This document shows, one piece after another, positions 6,665-8,518 of a DNA stretch of 8,518 nt. How positions within the stretch are numbered: position 1 is the stretch's first letter; the number at the start of each line of letters is the position of its first letter. The position numbers and the translations under genes are program-made. This DNA comes from JBQCDV01 sp051960855 (lineage in GTDB: Bacteria; Actinomycetota; Actinomycetes; JAJZTN01), in assembly GCA_051960855.1 (NCBI GenBank), contig JBQCDV010000184.1:1-8518 (forward strand). The letters run 5' to 3'. The notes under the pieces are model-generated. The model searched no databases and was not told the origin of the DNA. It saw only the letters and a list, made by a program, of their open reading frames with translations.

Positions 6665-7579
6665 TCAGCCCTCCTGCTGCTCGTGGTCGCTGGGAGCGGC
6701 GGACTCCACGGCGTCCGCGGATGGCGTGGCAGCGCTCACGCCGTCGGCCGGCGTGGAGCTGTCGAGCTCGCGCAGCTGACCCTCCAGGTAGGACCGCAGG
6801 CGCGACCGGTACTCCCGCTCGAAGTTCTTGAGCTCCTCGATGACCCGCTCGAGCTCGCCGCGTTCCCGCTCCAGGGACCCCAGCGTCTGGCGGCGCTGCT
6901 CCTCAGCCTCCCGCGTCACCTGCTCGGCGCGCGACTCGGCCTCGCGGGTGACGGTCTCGGCGTGGTTCTGCGCCTCGCGGGTCGCAGTCTCCGCCGAGGC
7001 CTGCGCCTCGCGTGTCAGCTCGTCGGCGCGCATGCGGGCCTCGCCCACGATGCTGTCGGCCTCGCGCTGGGCCTCGGCGACATGCTCGTCGGCGGTGCGC
7101 TGCGCCAGGGCCAGGATGCTCGCAGCCCGGCCAGAGATGTCCTCACTGGGCGTCGCGGCCGAGGCCGGGCTGGTCGAGGCCGGGCTGCTCGAGGCCTGCC
7201 CTGCCGACTGGTCGGCCGGCGCCTCGACGACCGGCATCGCGATCGACGGCGACGGCTGCCCCGGCACGCCCGCATCAGCATCCAGCGAGCTCAGGTCGGG
7301 CTGCGACGCGCCGTCGTCGCGGCTGCGCTCGAGCTCGGACACCCTCCGCTCGGCCTCACTGGCGCGGCGCGTGGCCTCGGCGGCGCGCTGCTGCGCCTCG
7401 TCGTTGGCCTGCTCCGCCGCGGCGGCGCGCTGGCGAAGGTCGTCGTTCTCTCGGAGCAGCCGAGCGATCTCCTGCTCGACCTCGTCGAGGAACTGGTCGA
7501 CCTCCTCCATGTCGTAGCCCTCGCGCAGTCGCACGGAGGCGAACTGCTTGTTGGCGACGTCCTCGGGGGTCAGGGGCAT
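6665..7579 (-). CDS. divIVA: DivIVA / Wag31 polar-growth coiled-coil protein
   Basis: Cytoskeletal scaffold that binds curved membrane at cell poles and septa and organises polar peptidoglycan synthesis in actinobacteria. It has 304 residues. The N-terminal membrane-targeting domain is unmistakable (MPLTPEDVANKQF at 1-13, VRLREGYDMEEVDQFLDEVE at 16-35), with the Streptomyces-like longer loop between F13 and GYD. A first coiled coil covers about 25-85. Then comes a Ser/Ala/Pro-rich linker (90-150), then a long second coiled coil of 11-residue repeats (156-232) continuing to about 272, and a short acidic/serine tail. The ATG at 7579 has AGAGG 6 bases upstream. The gene sits 152 bp after yggT, in the usual sepF-yggT-divIVA order. 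In the family, serine/threonine kinases regulate DivIVA by phosphorylation; I cannot assign sites here. Confidence 0.96.
   Translation of the reverse strand: MPLTPEDVANKQFASVRLREGYDMEEVDQFLDEVEQEIARLLRENDDLRQRAAAAEQANDEAQQRAAEATRRASEAERRVSELERSRDDGASQPDLSSLDADAGVPGQPSPSIAMPVVEAPADQSAGQASSSPASTSPASAATPSEDISGRAASILALAQRTADEHVAEAQREADSIVGEARMRADELTREAQASAETATREAQNHAETVTREAESRAEQVTREAEEQRRQTLGSLERERGELERVIEELKNFEREYRSRLRSYLEGQLRELDSSTPADGVSAATPSADAVESAAPSDHEQQEG
6884..7114 (-). repeat. 33-bp period encoding DivIVA hendecad coiled-coil repeats
   Basis: Seven consecutive 11-residue units at residues 156-232 share an x-x-x-A-x-x-x-A/R-x-x-x pattern. The last four start with TREA (TREAQASAETA, TREAQNHAETV, TREAESRAEQV, TREAEEQRRQT). 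DNA copies are related but not identical, so this is an older amplification constrained by coiled-coil packing. Confidence 0.8.
7161..7200 (-). repeat. 15-bp repeat in the DivIVA linker
   Basis: Two 15-bp copies differing at one base (7161-7175 and 7176-7190), plus a partial third, encode [ST]SPAS units in the disordered Ser/Ala/Pro linker of DivIVA. Confidence 0.75.
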
Positions 7580-7582
7580 CGG

Positions 7583-7590
7583 TCACCTCT
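7583..7590 (-). promoter_or_regulatory. Ribosome binding site of divIVA
   Basis: The minus strand reads AGAGGTGA; AGAGG lies 6 bases before the ATG at 7579. It fits the MPLTP start conserved throughout the family. Confidence 0.7.
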
Positions 7591-7642
7591 GCATCGGGCC
7601 CGGGCGGGTGCGCACGAGCGAGCGGAGCCTTGTCGGCAGCCG

Positions 7643-7671
7643 AACCTACCCCGTCCCGCTGGCGACCCTCA
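7643..7671 (-). promoter_or_regulatory. Possible divIVA promoter
   Basis: In the 152-bp gap before divIVA the minus strand has TAGGTT (7648-7643), a good actinobacterial -10. A weak TGAGGG (7671-7666) lies 17 bases upstream. A start near 7636 would leave a leader of about 57 bases. The poor -35 keeps confidence low, although divIVA often has its own promoter in actinobacteria. Confidence 0.35.
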
Positions 7672-7686
7672 TCCCGGGCCGCGGGT

Positions 7687-7712
7687 CCCAGCGCGACACC
7701 GACATCGCTGGG
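7687..7712 (-). terminator. Hairpin between yggT and divIVA
   Basis: Inverted repeat CCCAGCG (7687-7693) and CGCTGGG (7706-7712): a 7-bp stem with a 12-base loop, starting 19 bases after the yggT stop and before the possible divIVA promoter. It lacks a T-run. It could be a partial terminator separating sepF-yggT from divIVA. Confidence 0.4.
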
Positions 7713-7731
7713 CGGCCGTCGATAGCTGCGT

Positions 7732-8028
7732 TCAGACCTGGTAGGCGAGGTTCGAGACGATCACGCGCAGCACCTGCACGAGGATGAACAGCGCGAAGAA
7801 AGACAGGTCCAGCGCCACCGGGCCCAGCCGCAACGGGGGGATGAACCGCCGCAGCAGTCGCAGCGGCGGGTCGGTCAACGTGTAGACCGCCTCGGCGAGC
7901 ACGAGCAGGAAACCGCGGGGCCGCCAGTCGCGCGCAAACAGCTGGACGTAGTCAAAGACCAGTCGCGCCAGCAGGACGAAGAAGTAGATCTGCAGCAGTG
8001 CTGCGACTAGCAGGAGCAGCGTCCGCAC
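7732..8028 (-). CDS. YggT-family small integral membrane protein
   Basis: A 98-residue protein with two hydrophobic segments, about 3-30 and 70-92. They flank the conserved central stretch YTLTDPPLRLLRRFIPPL (49-66), typical of the single-domain YggT family. The biochemical role of the family is not settled; its constant position between sepF and divIVA suggests a function in envelope growth or division. The GTG at 8028 is preceded by GGAGG (8041-8045), but at 12 bases, longer than optimal. No ATG, GTG or TTG lies in frame between them, so the start is reasonable but its initiation may be weak. It lies 48 bp after sepF and is probably co-transcribed with it. Confidence 0.92.
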   Translation of the reverse strand: MRTLLLLVAALLQIYFFVLLARLVFDYVQLFARDWRPRGFLLVLAEAVYTLTDPPLRLLRRFIPPLRLGPVALDLSFFALFILVQVLRVIVSNLAYQV

Positions 8029-8076
8029 GGGATGCCGATGCCTCCGCTCGAGAAGGGCCGCCCGTCGGGTACGGGG

Positions 8077-8518
8077 TCAGCTCTGGTTGAAGAAACCGCG
8101 CTCCACCATACGGGCCTTGTCCTCGGCGGTGACCTCGACGTTGGCCGGCGAGAGCAGGAACACCTTGTTGGTGACCCGCTCGATGGAGCCGCGCAGGCCG
8201 AAGACCAGGCCTGCAGCGAAGTCGACGAGACGCTTGGCGTCGGAGTCGTCCATGTCGGTGAGGTTCATGATCACCGGCACTCCCTCGCGGAAGTGCTCAC
8301 CGATCGTGCGGGCCTCGTTGTAGGTCCGCGGGTGCAGAGCGGTGATCTGGTAGGTGGGCGCCGAGAATGTCTCGGGCTGCGGCCGCAGCGGCTCCGGCGC
8401 GTGTCCGTAGCGCTCGTCGGCGTACTCGTCGGCGCGCGCGAGTCCGCGCTCGGGGCGCTCGGACTGATCGCCGCGCTCGGACCGATCGGCGCGCTCGGGA
8501 GTGTGCCCGTAGCCGTCG
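8077..8518 (-). CDS. sepF: SepF, FtsZ membrane anchor; N-terminus cut by window edge
   Basis: The last 146 residues of SepF, which binds the FtsZ C-terminus and tethers the Z-ring to the membrane; actinobacteria lack FtsA. The visible part begins in a charged, Arg/Glu/Asp-rich linker and continues with PETFSAPTYQITALHPRTYN. The conserved SepF fold then follows: NEARTIGEHFREGVPVIMNL, TDMDDSDAKRLVDFAAGLVF, GLRGSIERVTNKVFLLSP, and a tail ending RGFFNQS. The N-terminal amphipathic membrane-binding helix is not in the window. A shorter frame beginning at the GTG at 8280 would start inside the fold (VPVIMNL) and is not the real start. It is the first gene of the window in transcription order. Confidence 0.95.
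   Translation of the reverse strand, partial: DGYGHTPERADRSERGDQSERPERGLARADEYADERYGHAPEPLRPQPETFSAPTYQITALHPRTYNEARTIGEHFREGVPVIMNLTDMDDSDAKRLVDFAAGLVFGLRGSIERVTNKVFLLSPANVEVTAEDKARMVERGFFNQS
8446..8499 (-). repeat. 18-bp repeat in the SepF linker
   Basis: GCGCTCGG recurs at 8446, 8455, 8473 and 8491; the last three are 18 bases apart within near-repeats that also share a GATCG core. They encode an Arg/Glu/Asp-rich series (ERADRSERGDQSERPERG) in the disordered linker between the membrane helix and the FtsZ-binding fold. Confidence 0.7.

Noticed and set aside
6623..7744. A 373-codon plus-strand frame opposite divIVA
   Set aside because: Antisense shadow: no domain is recognisable, and it runs across the hairpin and the divIVA promoter region. 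The minus strand gives a textbook DivIVA.
8029..8076. Terminator between sepF and yggT
   Set aside because: Only very short GC-rich complementarity is present in the 48-bp gap; co-transcription is the simpler reading.
8077..8280. A short 67-residue SepF starting at the GTG at 8280
   Set aside because: The frame is open upstream to the window edge and encodes the conserved first part of the SepF fold and its linker.
1..8518. tRNA, rRNA, riboswitch, insertion sequence or toxin-antitoxin gene
   Set aside because: All intergenic gaps are below 220 bp and show no cloverleaf, conserved RNA motif, terminal inverted repeats or transposase-like frame that I can recognise.

Overview
The window reads as a stretch of a high-GC actinobacterial chromosome. 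Evidence: strong GC bias at third codon positions, GTG starts, Wag31-type DivIVA, SepF and YggT next to each other, and a DnaE1-type polymerase with an intact PHP domain. The family-level source is not certain; Nocardioidaceae or a related lineage is a guess from gene order. All eight genes lie on the minus strand, so the window is transcribed from its right end to its left end.

Layout in transcription order: sepF (8518-8077, N-terminus outside the window); a YggT-family membrane protein (8028-7732); divIVA/wag31 (7579-6665); a DksA/TraR zinc-finger protein with a long lysine/alanine-rich, histone-H1-like N-terminal half (6447-5476); lspA (5379-4813); an RluD-family pseudouridine synthase (4820-3876); a GNAT acetyltransferase (3889-3401); and dnaE (3251-1, C-terminus outside the window). 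The first three continue the actinobacterial division cluster that follows ftsZ. SepF anchors FtsZ to the membrane, DivIVA organises polar growth, and YggT is a small membrane protein of unclear role.

Transcription-unit structure visible in the sequence: a perfect 12-bp hairpin follows divIVA, and a good -35/-10 pair with 17-bp spacing precedes the DksA/TraR gene, so this gene probably has its own promoter. lspA, rluD and the GNAT gene overlap by 8 and 14 bases and look like a translationally coupled operon for lipoprotein signal cleavage, 23S rRNA modification and an acetylation of unknown target. dnaE follows after a 149-bp gap and has its own strong ribosome binding site.

Nothing here is a mobile element, CRISPR array, RNA gene or defence system. 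Most of the window is conserved housekeeping sequence. The least ordinary element is the DksA/TraR protein, whose N-terminal half is built from three different in-frame tandem repeats resembling bacterial histone-like tails. The many open plus-strand frames, one of 1005 codons, are antisense shadows typical of high-GC coding DNA.
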